Assembly (NCBI RefSeq): GCF_008831285.2
Contig: NC_045138.2
Location: 19,067,934-19,131,933, forward strand
Length of the DNA stretch: 64,000 nucleotides
Origin: Nymphaea colorata
Taxonomy: Eukaryota; Streptophyta; Magnoliopsida; Nymphaeales; Nymphaeaceae
Direction: 5' to 3'
Shown here: positions 1 to 11,854 of the stretch, piece by piece
Position numbering within the stretch: the stretch's first letter is position 1
How the letters are laid out: each line of letters opens with the position of its first letter
Notes under the pieces: generated by a model
What the model saw: only the letters and a program-made list of their open reading frames with translations
The model's database searches: none
Told to the model about the DNA's origin: nothing
Translations under genes and position numbers: made by a program

Positions 1-2613
1 TTAAATAAGGTTATAAGGAAATTTTTAATATCTCAAATGAACTTTATTATATAGCAAAATAGGAGGCCTTTGTTTGTGGATTATTGCGAAAAGGTCAAAT
101 CTTAAATCAAAATTTCCTAAGAACTGCCTTAAATTGTTATTAATTGGACATCTTTTATGGTGGACAAACAGATCGGATATTGGATCAGCAAACACATTCA
201 GAACCGGATCGTATTCGAACACAATTAGTGTGCGTGTGGGATCCGGGCACCACCAGGCTTGCAGCATCCTTTTGGATCTAGACGATTCTCATGCATGGCT
301 TTAAAAATTAAGAGTTTATTAACTTTAACAAACTAAGCTGTTCTCTTGTTCATCATTCAAATAGTTTTTGTTTATATATATATATAAGGTCAGGGACAAA
401 AATCAGACCCTTTAAATATGACATTTAAATTGTTTTTTTTTTTAAATCTAAACTTACTAATATGATCTTAAAGATAAGTTGATGTAAATATATACTAAGT
501 TGATCATTTTTTGGGTTTTAACAATGTTTTTATAATAAGCAAAAAATGAATGGCTCTCATAACAGCAACATTTTGGTAACAGAAAAATCAACAGTTTTCA
601 TAAAAACAACTTGATTCAAAACATGTTTTATACCAAAATAGTTTTTATAAATATATTATGATGTTTATAAATATATATATATACACACACACACCCACAC
701 ACATATATTATATAAAAAGCAGTAAAAAAACTATCATATATGTAAAACTTGCATTCTGGAACAACGCCTCTCATCTGCTTGTCATAAAGGAGATTATAAA
801 GATTACGAGATCAAGTCACTTTTGTGTATGCTCATGCAAAAAGCAACCTGATGGCATAGACAGAGTCGAGATAGTTTTCGTATCAAAATGATGTTTTAGA
901 TTATCTTTCTGAAAAACAAACATGTTTTACTTTGAGATGTTGATTTTCTCTTTTACATATTAAAATGAAGTGATTCAAAGCATGATATTTATCAAATGTT
1001 CTATATATACAAATCACGTCCATCCAGTTGTTTTGGCCATTTGGATTGGTTTCGATGCACGGAATATAATAAGAAGACATAAAATATAGGACAAACTATT
1101 CAATCACTCGTGTTATATATAAAACTAGCCAGCGACCGTCGTGTATAAAGCAAGATAGGATTTCGTTTTGTCCTTTGGTGAGAAGATACCTAACTTTTGT
1201 TGCTCCACATCACGAGCATCGATGCGATACAAAAGGTTGTAAAATGTGGCTATCCCGTCACCTTTCCATATCAAATAAAGGCGATGCATAATTGAGTGTA
1301 CCCTATCGACTGTTGCTTGCTTTTGGACACTATTTTCAACAGTGGCGCTCTTGTTTGTTTCTTGCTCTTGAATCTTTTCAAAGGTTTTCGTGTAAAAGCC
1401 TGTGGCAGAGCCAAAAAGTTGATGTGGAAAACACTAATAAGATGACAATCGTATCTAGGAATTCGTAAGGTTATCCACGAAAAACTGGGATAACCAGAGA
1501 GAGAAATCAATGCTCTATGGTAAAAATAAGAAGAGAGTGTGTCCATGGTCTGTATGGTGAGATATGACAAGGACTATGATGAAAGAGTTGTCATTTGCCA
1601 AGGTTGTAGTATCTTAGACTGAGTTACACGAGATGATCAAACTTAGCATGATTTCTTTTGAGATGAATATATAAAGTCTTATTGAATCAAGTCATACCAG
1701 AAATGTGGAGTTTAAAGACATGAAAATGTAGATTTCAGAATAAGCTTTTTACAAATGCAAGTATGTTCTCTTTTTCTCTCTCTACATTGAATGCCAATCA
1801 TAGTCTTTTTTCAACATTTGGTATAGTTATAGCTATAATTTAGAGAAAATGGAGTATAATAATACATGTTTGTGTGTGTGTGTGGGTGTGTGTGTGTGTG
1901 AAAGAGAGAGAGAGGGAGAAAGACTGTTCGCAGCCACTGGCTTGTCCCTCAAGAAGATAATGCTCGCGTCACCCGACCAGTTATATTATGCTCCTCGGAA
2001 GGGGGAGAAAGAGAAAAAACCTTCCTCTCCACTAGAGAGGAAAAGGAATTTCAACATTACCAAGTAATACTTCCACGCCCTGAAACTTTACTATGTCACG
2101 CAAATCCATATGACAATTAAATCGATCTGCATCCAATCCGATATTTATGCATATCGAAATTTGATTGCATGTCATTTGTTAAATCCGAATTCGACCTGAT
2201 TTCTTAATCAGATATTAGTTTTTTTTAATCAGTTTTTTTCATCAAAATCAGATATCCGACCCAAGTAGAATATATTGATTATTGACATCCCTAGTAGCAC
2301 ATGTCTAATTAGTAAAGCGCGCCCTTGTACTTTACAACTTTTTTGTGATTTTTTCAATAATTGTTGCCCTTTGAAACCCTAGTTAGGGATCAATCTGAAG
2401 CAGTGAGACCAAATATTTTGAACGAAGGTCCCCAAGACGACAATTAGACATAGTGCATGCTGTCGTTTGTGACTCTTCGTCACCATTAGCGACCGAAACA
2501 GCAGTCTTATTTTCGTTACTTTGGACGTCAGAGAATGAGCCAAAAGCATGAACCAGTCCAAGCATTCCAGACATTTGCTGGTGAATGGCTACACCGAACA
2601 AAAGAACATCATC

Positions 2614-2615
<2 letters not shown>

Positions 2616-2698
<83 letters not shown>
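2616..2698. repeat. compound microsatellite (AT)n(GA)n
   Basis: An uninterrupted AT run from 2616 to about 2672 passes directly into a GA run ending at 2698. It lies in intergenic DNA and should be length-polymorphic. Confidence 0.95.
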
Positions 2699-2882
2699 AT
2701 GCCTCAGAATGATGGAAGAAAGATTGTGGGACCGAGGTCCTTGGAATTATATGTGGAGACTGGTTGAGTCCCATCCTTGTTGGACTTCTCCGATCTGGAT
2801 TCAAACAAAAGCCGACATCATAGAACAAGGCCAAAGCAACAATCATATATGCTTGTATGACCGTTTGACGAACATTGTGTGA

Positions 2883-2995
2883 GCATTCATGAACTTATCC
2901 TAAAATTGGAGCAAGTTTTCAGAATAAGTGTTTTATTAAATTATTTTAATTTTAAGATAGATTCATGAAACACTAATCCGCTATTCGTAGCTGCC
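2883..2995. mobile_element. degraded MITE-like repeat copy
   Basis: This stretch shares the 'attcatgaac' start and the 'gattcatgaaacactaatcc' type of end with copies near 9917-10079, 43690-43815 and 57607-57815. Ends and target duplication are not clear in this copy, so the borders are approximate. Confidence 0.35.
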
Positions 2996-5900
2996 CATTA
3001 AAAATGTCGTTGAAAAAAAAATGTCGTTGAAAAAGGTCAACTTTTGTTTGGAAGTTTGATAAATGTATATGATTTGCCTGCAAACGAACCAGTTCAAATA
3101 TAACAATAAATGCGATTTCTTCTTTACGCAAAACGAAGAAGTGGATATAAAGTCAGAGTAATAAGTAATTACGTCTGACGAAGGAATATTACTTGGATGC
3201 TTGCCTAAGAAAAATGCTTTGCTTGGTATAATGGTAACATACTTCTTTTTCTTTTTGTTTTTTCCTTCTTCAAACTTGTCCGATGTATACAAAGTTTTAC
3301 TTGTATCCGATGCAAGGTATGAACTTTTGTCATGAAATCTAAATCTAGGCCCAAATTTGAGAAAAAAATTCAGGAAAAAGAGTTGGCTTAACTTCTTATT
3401 AGACCGAAAAGCTCAAAATTTATGTAAATTTCTTTTTAAGACGCTTATAATGTGCCTTTAAAGTGTGTTTAATTTGTAACATCGGAGGCAGAACACGTGA
3501 AACATATTGTTCCTTGATTCTCTCTTATTCACATGAAAATGAACTAGAAAAAGTAAAACTAAAAGGGTTCTTTGTAACATAATATTAATAACACATGAAT
3601 CTATCTTAAAAAACAAGACAGATTTATGAAGCAGCATATATGTTATGAATCTGTAGTTGGACAGTAACAATGCGTTAAATAAAATACTTAATTGGTTCGA
3701 ATACTTAAATGGGTGTCTGATAAGTAAGCTCTTCATCTAGTCTCCAAGATCTGAGTTCTATGGTCAATACACTAAAATATCTTCCATTCTCATGTTGTCA
3801 CTTTCGCAGTGCATGAAGAAGGGAGATGGACTGCATACCTCATTTGTATGTCATCAGTACTCACCATACCAAAAAGATAAGGACTAATTACAATTATATG
3901 GCATTAGTACTCACTGTATAAACAAATGTCATTAGTACTCACTAAGACATACTCTCCTAAAAAAAAAAAAGACTGCCAATTATCGGACGTGAGCATGAGA
4001 AAACGTGAAACATATTTTAGTTCTTATATTGGCAAGTGTTGATGAAAGCATAGATGAACAACAAACTAGGTTATATGCGTCATAGTGCACTATTTTTTGT
4101 GCACCAGTATGATTAATGACTAAAATACTCTTAATTTACACTAATTTTTTTTTGTAAAAACAAAATTGAAAAGAAAAAAAGTAAAAAAAATATGAAGGAT
4201 GTCTTTTTTTTTAATAAATTATCAAAATGTCTTCCCCTCCTTTACTCCTTTACCGGACAGTGTGCCCACACGTAACCTTTTCTCGAGTTCCAGAGGGTCT
4301 CACTATTTTACCACTATGCAGGTAAGACTGCAAAATACAAGTTGCACTTCAAACTGCTACTATTTTAGTTCCTTAAACATTTAGGATTTTATGCAAATGA
4401 GAGAGTAGATAAGAAGCTCCCATTTTAAAAGGAGAGAAGCTCATGCTTATACTCAGAATTGTGTAAAATGACGGCCCTGGCCCTAAAATTATGTAAAATT
4501 TACAGGTTTCCGATGAACTTTTTTATTCCAATTAAGCACGAAGTAGTGGCAAAACGGAAGTGACCGCATCTAACAAAAGTAGGAAAATAACATTTACAAT
4601 GACAGATTTGTGGTCTAGTGGGGCAGCTCAAGTTCTTCTACGAACGGGTCGGATCTGGATACACTAACAATTCCATTCCAACTTGACCCGCACTGCATTT
4701 TTTTTGGTTCGCAAATGGGTCGGTACTGTCATTAAAAGCCGAACCAAAATCAAATTCAACACATTAAAATTTCACAAAATTCATTATCTGAATTGGTGAA
4801 GGCTAAATTCTTCATTACATAGATGTAACAGCACTCTGGATATATTTTCCCGGATAAATCTATCATATAAATTACATCCAATTAACAGTCATTTATTTGG
4901 ACCTCGACCCGTTAGTTACTTAATAAATCCATGCTTCTGCAACACGTCCAACCTGATTTGGTGATCCGTTTAGACATATTTCCATCCTGTTTTGATTGGA
5001 CCCGCACTGTCCAGTATACTGGATCCGAAATCACGACTACAGTGTTAGTAAAATGAGTCCGACCCACATTCTGAATCTAAATCCATGTGACGACACTTAC
5101 TTTAGCACTAATTAATACATTTTAGATGGAAATATTACGAACCTGGGTCATGGCAAAGTACGGGTCTGCCAAAGATTCAAATGTACAAAAACGTCTAAGT
5201 TGGATTCTAGATCTAGTATCAGGTCCGAAGTGGTGAAGTGGTTCTTTGAGTTTGGGTCCCATAAGATCTGATCCACGCCTGTTTGAATCTGCAGTAAAAT
5301 GTGGGCCCGCTGCCTCATCATTGGAGCTCTGTCAGTAGGGACGAATGGACCCGTGATCCGAACCAAAACAGCGAATAAAACGAAACTTACCTTTCACAAC
5401 GGCCTAAAAGAAAAGAAAAGTAATTTCCAAAAAGGTTCCTATTACTGTAAATATTGAAATAGGTGCCTATTATTGTAAATATTGGAAAACTGCCTCCGTT
5501 GGCGTTCGTGCTCTACTTATTTTGTAAAATAAGTCCTTAGCGTTCTTAGCTCATCTTGTTGTTGGGAAGAAGTCTTAAACCTAACACGTCTATATGGTAC
5601 CAACCATAAATTTTTGGGCACTTACTTCAAAAACTTAATCATGTGTTATTTTTATAAATAGAAAATTTCAACTTACAAAATCCAAATCTTATATATAAAA
5701 CATGCATTAATAATTCTAAGGTCAATGACGTTTGAAAAGACAAAAATGAAGAAAAAAAATTAATGTTCCTTTTTCATTGTAATTAACTTTTTTTTTTAAT
5801 AATCGGGTGAATAAGAAGATCCATCTTCGGTGAGAGCTGTAGCTCTATTTTATTTTTACCTTCAAAATTCAAAACTGTGTCGGTATCAAACAATGAGATA

Positions 5901-6174
5901 TTCATGTGTTTCATCTGGCACGTAAAAATTCACCCACTTTTTTATATAGTAAATAGTAAAAAGCATAGCTTTTATAGTTTGAACTGCAGGCATGCTGCAT
6001 AATATGTCACAACCTACTTGTTTAAGCTATGCCTCTTAAAGCAACATTGTTTTATAATCATTTTTAAGGAGAAGGACATGAAAAGCTGCATAATGTTTTA
6101 AAAGAACTGGACATTATTCCGAAGTTTAGAAGTTAGAAGGCATTTTTGGAAAGTTCAGGCTGGTTAATGATTTC

Positions 6175-6182
6175 TATAAAAA
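6175..6182 (+). promoter_or_regulatory. candidate TATA box of the HSP20-like gene
   Basis: The string TATAAAAA stands upstream of a pyrimidine-rich, leader-like segment (about 6240-6620). That segment includes a CT run and AACCCTAG-like motifs typical of plant 5' ends. The placement is inferred; no transcript data were available. Confidence 0.4.
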
Positions 6183-6204
6183 GTAATGTGTTCATTGTAA
6201 TATT

Positions 6205-7355
6205 CAAAGGTTATAGGTCTTTACGAAAACACCTGCGATGTAGGCGTCTCTGAGAAAGAAGAATTCCACCGCCAATTGCTCCTTACACCTCCTCCGCCTC
6301 TCTCTCTCTTTCTCTGCTTAAATCCGCGACACCTTGTGGATCTTGAGTTCCCGTTCAATCGATTGCCTGGTGGCCCTCGGAGTTGATTGAGTTATCCGAT
6401 CGTTTTCCCTTTTCCCTTGCCTGTTGTGGCGCTAATGATCCAGAAAACCCTAGAATTCTTAGCCGCCGAAATGAGGAAAGTAGGGTTTCATTAGTTCTTC
6501 CAATCAGCCTTTTTGGGCACCTCAACCTGTGGAAAATTTCAGTGGTCTGGCCCTGGTTAACTGGGTCTCCGATCTACTGGTCGAGTTTTTTCTTCCTCCA
6601 GTTTTGAGGGAGTTTGCCAGGTTTTCTCACTTTGCCTTTTATGTTTATTTCTATTAACAGAAATGAAGTTCATTTGTTGCTAATTTTGTAACCGGTTTTA
6701 GATTTCCGTTGATTTGGAATTGATCTCACGGTAGAAATTGTCACCTTTTTCTTTTTGGTTAGTAGGATAGGTTTCTATTGCCGTTATGGATATGGGAAGT
6801 TTTTTGGATTTTTTGGGTGCTAATTTATGTTTTCTTCTTTTTTGGTGCTATCAATGGTGATTTGGTTGGACCTCTGGAAAGAGGTTTCACTTGATCTTTT
6901 TTGTGTTTCTATCAATCCATGTGTTGTTTTTTATTTCCTTCCCGTGGTTTGATTATCTATTATTACCTCTTGCCTGTTTTGTCTTTTCCCTTCGTGTTTG
7001 CACTAGTATTTTGGACTTACCAGGGTTTTTGTGCACTGATGGAGGTATTTCATGCATTTGGTGTTAGGATCGGGGTTTTGGTTTTCTTAGTGAGAAGTTT
7101 GAGCTTTCAGCAATTTTTTACTTGAAGATGTTTATACTCGAACGCTGCTTTAAAACTAGGTGAAGTGGTACTGATAAACTTTGTGAAAAAGAGCAGCTGG
7201 TGCTGTGTGTATAATCAGAACGATTTCATTGTAAAAGGTCGTGGTTGGTTTTCAGATGCTGGGTCCTTTTTGGGTTAGGTTTTTGAGTGCGGAATTGCGT
7301 CTTTTGTTCACGATGTTGATAATTTGGTTTCAGGTTTTCAACGGTCTCCGTGATC
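6205..7355 (+). other. 5' leader of the HSP20-like gene, with a probable leader intron
   Basis: A CT-rich exon-like start (6240-6620) is followed by about 700 bases of T-rich, intron-like sequence. That ends in a good acceptor, TTGGTTTCAG, at 7324-7333, 22 bases before the start codon. The donor is not settled: AG/GTTTTC near 6620 and AG/GTGAAG near 7160 are both possible. Short open frames in this stretch look non-coding. Confidence 0.5.
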
Positions 7356-8015
7356 ATGAAGGTTCCTCCTCCTCCTAAGAAACGGAATATCACTTTCCGT
7401 TACGATATAAACACGACTCTCTCTGAAGCTGGGCTGCCTTCTTTCTCAATTGTGGGGAGGCAGAAGAAGCTCCGGAGGCTTCCCCATATTTTTAATAGGG
7501 TTCTGGAGCTGCCGTTCAATTCGGAGGCCAATGTTTCTGTGCAAGAAAATCAAGATTGCTTTAGGTTTGTGCTGATCACCGACCAAATTACAGAGGACGT
7601 GGAAGCCCAGTTAGTTGAAATTGTTCCTGGGGTTTCGAAAATTGTAGTCCGTGGCAGGAACTTACTTGAATTGTCACTGGATGAGCTAGAGCTGGACCGT
7701 TGGAGGTTCAGGCTGCCGCCTTCGACAAGGCCGGAGCTTGCAACCGCTGCTTATATAGCAGGAGAGTTAATTGTCACGGTCCCCAAAAGTGTCGAGTTGG
7801 AGGATGATGATGGTGTTTCTGAAGGTGAGGAAGAAATTGATCAGAACGGAAATGATGGTGGTTCACTGCCGGATGCAGGGAGGCAAGCCGGTTCCGGAGG
7901 TGAAGATCGAGGGGCATCGGCTGGTGCATCGACGAATTTCCAGGAACTTGATTGCAAAACTAACGCCACAAACTCACAGGGGTCCTCGGTTCAGCACCTT
8001 GTTCTTGTACAGTAA
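7356..8015 (+). CDS. HSP20-like (alpha-crystallin fold) protein, 219 aa
   Basis: Single coding exon of 219 codons starting MKVPPPPKKRN. The frame also opens six bases earlier at a GTG, but the ATG at 7356 is the natural start and sits just inside the exon after the leader-intron acceptor. Residues about 55-144 look like an alpha-crystallin domain: strands around 'FRFVLITD', a central 'PGVSKIVVRG' and a closing 'GELIVTVPK'. An acidic stretch (about 147-161) and a low-complexity Gly/Ser-rich tail follow. The layout resembles the plant-only HSP20-like proteins related to Arabidopsis At1g54850 and At1g20870, recalled from memory. Such proteins are assigned to the small heat-shock fold, but no precise role is established that I can name. 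There is no signal peptide or membrane segment. The family call is fairly firm; chaperone function is inferred from fold only. Confidence 0.8.
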   Translation: MKVPPPPKKRNITFRYDINTTLSEAGLPSFSIVGRQKKLRRLPHIFNRVLELPFNSEANVSVQENQDCFRFVLITDQITEDVEAQLVEIVPGVSKIVVRGRNLLELSLDELELDRWRFRLPPSTRPELATAAYIAGELIVTVPKSVELEDDDGVSEGEEEIDQNGNDGGSLPDAGRQAGSGGEDRGASAGASTNFQELDCKTNATNSQGSSVQHLVLVQ

Positions 8016-9916
8016 CATCTAATAGCAGTAACGTCTCTTCCTCTTTGAGACTCGACATTGTGCTCATTTTAGGTTTGGAAACATCGCATCCATGTACAAG
8101 CACGTTTTTGATCTACAAATGGTGATTTTCCTGACTTCTTTCATTGTTTTCTGCTACACAACCGGCTTTTTCATACTGAATTTCGAATTGCAACTGCGGC
8201 TGCTTTTCATATTATTGTATCTTCGCTTGAATGTGCTTGCCAATCCAACCTGGGGTATTGCTACCAGGGTTCTAACTTGGAAATTCATCCACAGGAATGC
8301 TAAAGCTACCTTAGCTTTTCTGCTTGCGTTGATTACTGCGTTGCAGTGAGTGTGATTTTGACTTTCTTTGCGCTTGTCAGTCCACTACCTTATATCGGTG
8401 ATTTTTTTTTTTTCGGAATTCGGTGCTGCCTTTTAATAGAATCAACTGGTAATTTAGATGCATCGACCACATGTAGAATGGTTGAAGGGTAGTAGTTGAC
8501 ATACCTGTATGCATGTAACAAACTGTTTATAGTTTGATTCAGACCGCTATTTTCATTTCCATACTCTTTTCGTTACATATATCGGGTACTTGAGTGAGAA
8601 TCCGACAACTAAAGATTACTAACCTTCATACTAGGACTGTTTCACCCTGCCATTCCTTGTTTTCTTTTCCACTCAACTCTTTCCTTGGACATCCTGTATT
8701 CTTTTCTCTTTAACCCAGTTGCTGCACTCCTTATGACGCGAGGTAGTTCATCTCATGAAATATGGAACCAGATGCTTCGGTAAAGTTAGTTCTTGACCTT
8801 ATCAAGATGAAGGGAATAATTTACTGATCTTTTCACTGCGTGTCTTATTCTTAATTATTTAAAAGTTCCCATTGGGTAGTCGTGTGATAAACCTGTGAGA
8901 CGAGTTTGAGGAGCTACTTGTTCAATGAAAGCAACTTGCAGATGAGAACCAAGGATTTTCTGTAGGTAGACTTCTTATCATGTGCCTTGGCGAGATATAT
9001 TTGCAACATCTTTGGGAGATATTCCCATGGATTCTCTCTCTCTTGACTGGTAGATTATAGGGATTTCACATGTCATGCATGATCCTCATATTCTTTTCAA
9101 GTGTAAAATGTGTCATGATGTGGCCGCTGCAACAACAACAGAATATAGTACGAGGCTCCTGTTGAATTGCAGAGAGGCGCATGATGTGTATTTCATTTAT
9201 GGAATTGTCCTAGAAAATATATCCCTTCACATGTGCCATGTGAAGCCTACCAATGATTTAATGTGGCGGCAAAAAATTCAGTTCATCTGGACAAAACTCA
9301 GGTTCACGATGACATATTTGGTGCGTCACCTATCGATATGAACTGGTTGATTTCTGATTGGCCACAGGTTAGGACATTAGGTGTTGCTACTGACTTCGTC
9401 TGACCCAGAAACGAAAGCCGTCTTGCAGACGCACGGTCATAAAGAGGACGACGCGCAAGGACCCGCGTGTTTGCGTTTGCCTCGTGCTAAATTATCTTAT
9501 TCTATGTACGACGCAGACCGCCTGTTTGAAAGTGAGATATATCTTAAACGGCGTGTTTTTTGTTGCATATGAGAAGTTTTCACATGGAAAATTTTAAACA
9601 CAACTTCTTCGGTTGTGTGTGCGTGTACAAGTTTTCAAAAAGTGAGGAAAAAACAAGTAGGTTCACGTGAAGTTTTTTCGATGTTCTTATAGAGAAAGCT
9701 TCGAATGCAGAAGGTGCAGGATTTTCCTGTCATTTCCTCACATGCAATGACGTATGGAATGTGAAACGGCTCGAACTATAAAAAACGAACTAGAAATAAG
9801 CATATCTTAGTTCAGGGAGGTTCTTTCAAACTCTGTGAAGATGGGTGGAGCAAAACTTCACAATTATACTAAGAAATGCACTTTAGCCATCACTGTCTTA
9901 GCTTCCTTTAACTTAA
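8016..9916. other. 3' region and intergenic gap
   Basis: The first few hundred bases probably hold the 3' UTR of the HSP20-like gene. The rest shows no supported gene. A hydrophobic 85-codon frame at 8092-8349 directly after the stop has no features of a real protein. Confidence 0.5.
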
Positions 9917-10079
9917 AGGGGTCATTTGGCAATGAGAACACTATGAATGTTTCATGAATTTTAGGGCAGATTGAGGCAGATTCATCAAACATTAGTTTTA
10001 ATGTTTTATGAACCTACTCCAACTTTTATGGCAGATTCATCGAACGTTCACTGAGTATCCCTACTGCGAAGCAACCTCT
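9917..10079. mobile_element. PIF/Harbinger-type MITE candidate, 163 bp
   Basis: The left end (AGGGGTCATTTGGC) and the reverse complement of the right end (AGAGGTTGCTTCGC) are imperfect terminal inverted repeats that stay alignable for about 35 bases inward. The element is flanked by TAA on both sides (9914-9916 and 10080-10082), the 3-bp target duplication typical of Harbinger-like elements. There is no coding capacity. Related sequence occurs at three other places in the window. Confidence 0.55.
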
Positions 10080-10082
10080 TAA

Positions 10083-11854
10083 GCATAAAATCAAACTTCT
10101 TGATTAGGTCGATAGTGCTCATAGATAGGAGATGTCTCGCACTGATGGAAAAACACAGAATCGTGTCCAGAGTGCGCCAGTTGGAAAATTAGTAAAGAGG
10201 GTAGACAACTTCCACTTCACACAGGCATGTTGCAAAGTTTGCCAATGTTTGTGGTGGTTCCGGCCACCTACTCACTTTTTTGGATTGGAAAAAGAAGAAA
10301 AGAGAGTAAAGCTTGAAGGAATGAGTTCGAAATTGAGGCATCTGTATTAAGGTGTACCAATAGCGGCACCTGATAATTTTGTCCTTTTCAGTTGAGGGGA
10401 ACCGAGACCACAGGTTTAAAGAGGAAGCCGCAAGGAAAAGTTTAAGCAACAAAATGCAAAGGTTAAAACTTGATTCAAGGTTTTTTCAGCTTGACAAACT
10501 GCAATTTTTTTATACCTCCTGTTGGACCTCAACCTTCATTGAATCGAAAATCTTGTTCAGATCGCTTCTCTGGGTAATCTCTCTCTCTCGCGACTCAAAA
10601 ATCTCGATCTGACTACTTCGGTTTAGTAATCTCTCAACAAGTTATCGCTTGTGCTCTTGGTGCTTCAACCGACACCATCTCTTCTGTTCCATTAATTTTA
10701 TCTGTTTCATGAACCAAAACCACAAAAACAGACAAAAAGGTCTTCCTCTCGGAAGAAGACTTTACAAAATCTACATCATTTACAAGATTAAGACAGTAAA
10801 ACACCTTTCAAAATGATACAGAACTCCAGCAACGGGTGGAAGTGACGTTGAGATGCAATTATGAGCAGCATATGATTAAACGGCAACAAGTGCTAATATT
10901 TGTCATTTGGTAAGTAAAGAAATGACGATGCCATTACGATGGATCTTATGGTGGTTGGACGATGCCATTATGATGATGACGAGGGGAGACAAGAAAAAGG
11001 ACAGGTCTCTAACCACTGGTAGTTTTGAAAAGAAAGGAAATGGCCAAATCTTAACACAACAACCAAATTGAATTAATTCTTATTATAAAAATTCCAACTA
11101 ACATAAGATCCAACTGGGTAAACTGAGAACCAGATTCAAGTTATGTATGGCGACTGATCTTATTAAAAAACTACTATTTACAAGCAAACAATGCAAAAAT
11201 GTATTTGCAGATTTAGATCTGGACCTGAAACTTGTACCAATGCAAACCAAACAAAACAAGGATTAGCAAATCACAGCTACTTCGATGAATTGCCTCCAAA
11301 ACTATGAGAATATGAGATTGAATTGAAATCATGAGTAGTTGCAGGAAACAATAGCCTCCCCTAAGCGTAAGGAACTGGAAAAACGAGAGTTACACAGCCA
11401 TCCCGACCACACAACGGATGATAAATAGATTCCTGGTCACATCTTTCTATTGATATATTCCTTTCTGAACGAAACATGCTGTATAATTTCCCAAATTGCC
11501 CTTTAATCAATTTATCACAAGATCTTTTCTGACATCGTTCAACAGTTTAATTGGAATAATAAACCATCCCTTAATTGAAATCGTCATGTACATTAACTAG
11601 GAGAGCCTCTTCCAACTACAGAAAATGACAACTTAATTGTTTCGAAAATGCTGGTGCCTAAAGCAAAAATTTTCCAGGGAATAAAAACCGCTTCACAAGA
11701 TTTTACACATGCAGATCAAAACAGATCAAGTGCATGTACGCACAAGCACCGGCAACACGCACATGGCACACATAACTCCAGCAAGTCAGCTATTGCATGC
11801 CAAGTAAGTGGTGAAATTCTCAAAGCTGAAAGAAAAGCCATTGGGTATAAATGA
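10083..11854. other. intergenic gap
   Basis: No supported gene. Short open frames at 10132-10612 and 11648-11854 lack recognisable domains and consistent splice context. The right part probably contains the 3' UTR of the TSR2-like gene transcribed from the right. Confidence 0.5.

Larger units (their letters stand above)
1..6170. other. gene-poor AT-rich intergenic region
   Basis: No reading frame here has the length, domain content or splice context of a gene. The stretch holds microsatellites (an AT/AC run near 670-702, a TG/GA run at 1869-1919 and the AT/GA run listed separately). It has a 28-bp direct repeat (units from 5433 and 5461) and a copy of a MITE-like repeat near 2883-2995. Diffuse text rich in 'ggatccg' and 'gacccg' at 2100-2290 and 4620-5090 recurs elsewhere in the window and looks like decayed repeat. 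I see nothing else. Confidence 0.6.

Noticed and set aside
2535-2882. 115-codon plus-strand frame with Ile-Tyr repeats
   Set aside because: It is produced by translating the AT/GA microsatellite and is not a gene.
8092-8349. Hydrophobic 85-codon frame right after the HSP20-like gene
   Set aside because: It lies in the expected 3' UTR, its hydrophobicity follows from T-rich sequence, and it has no promoter or domain.
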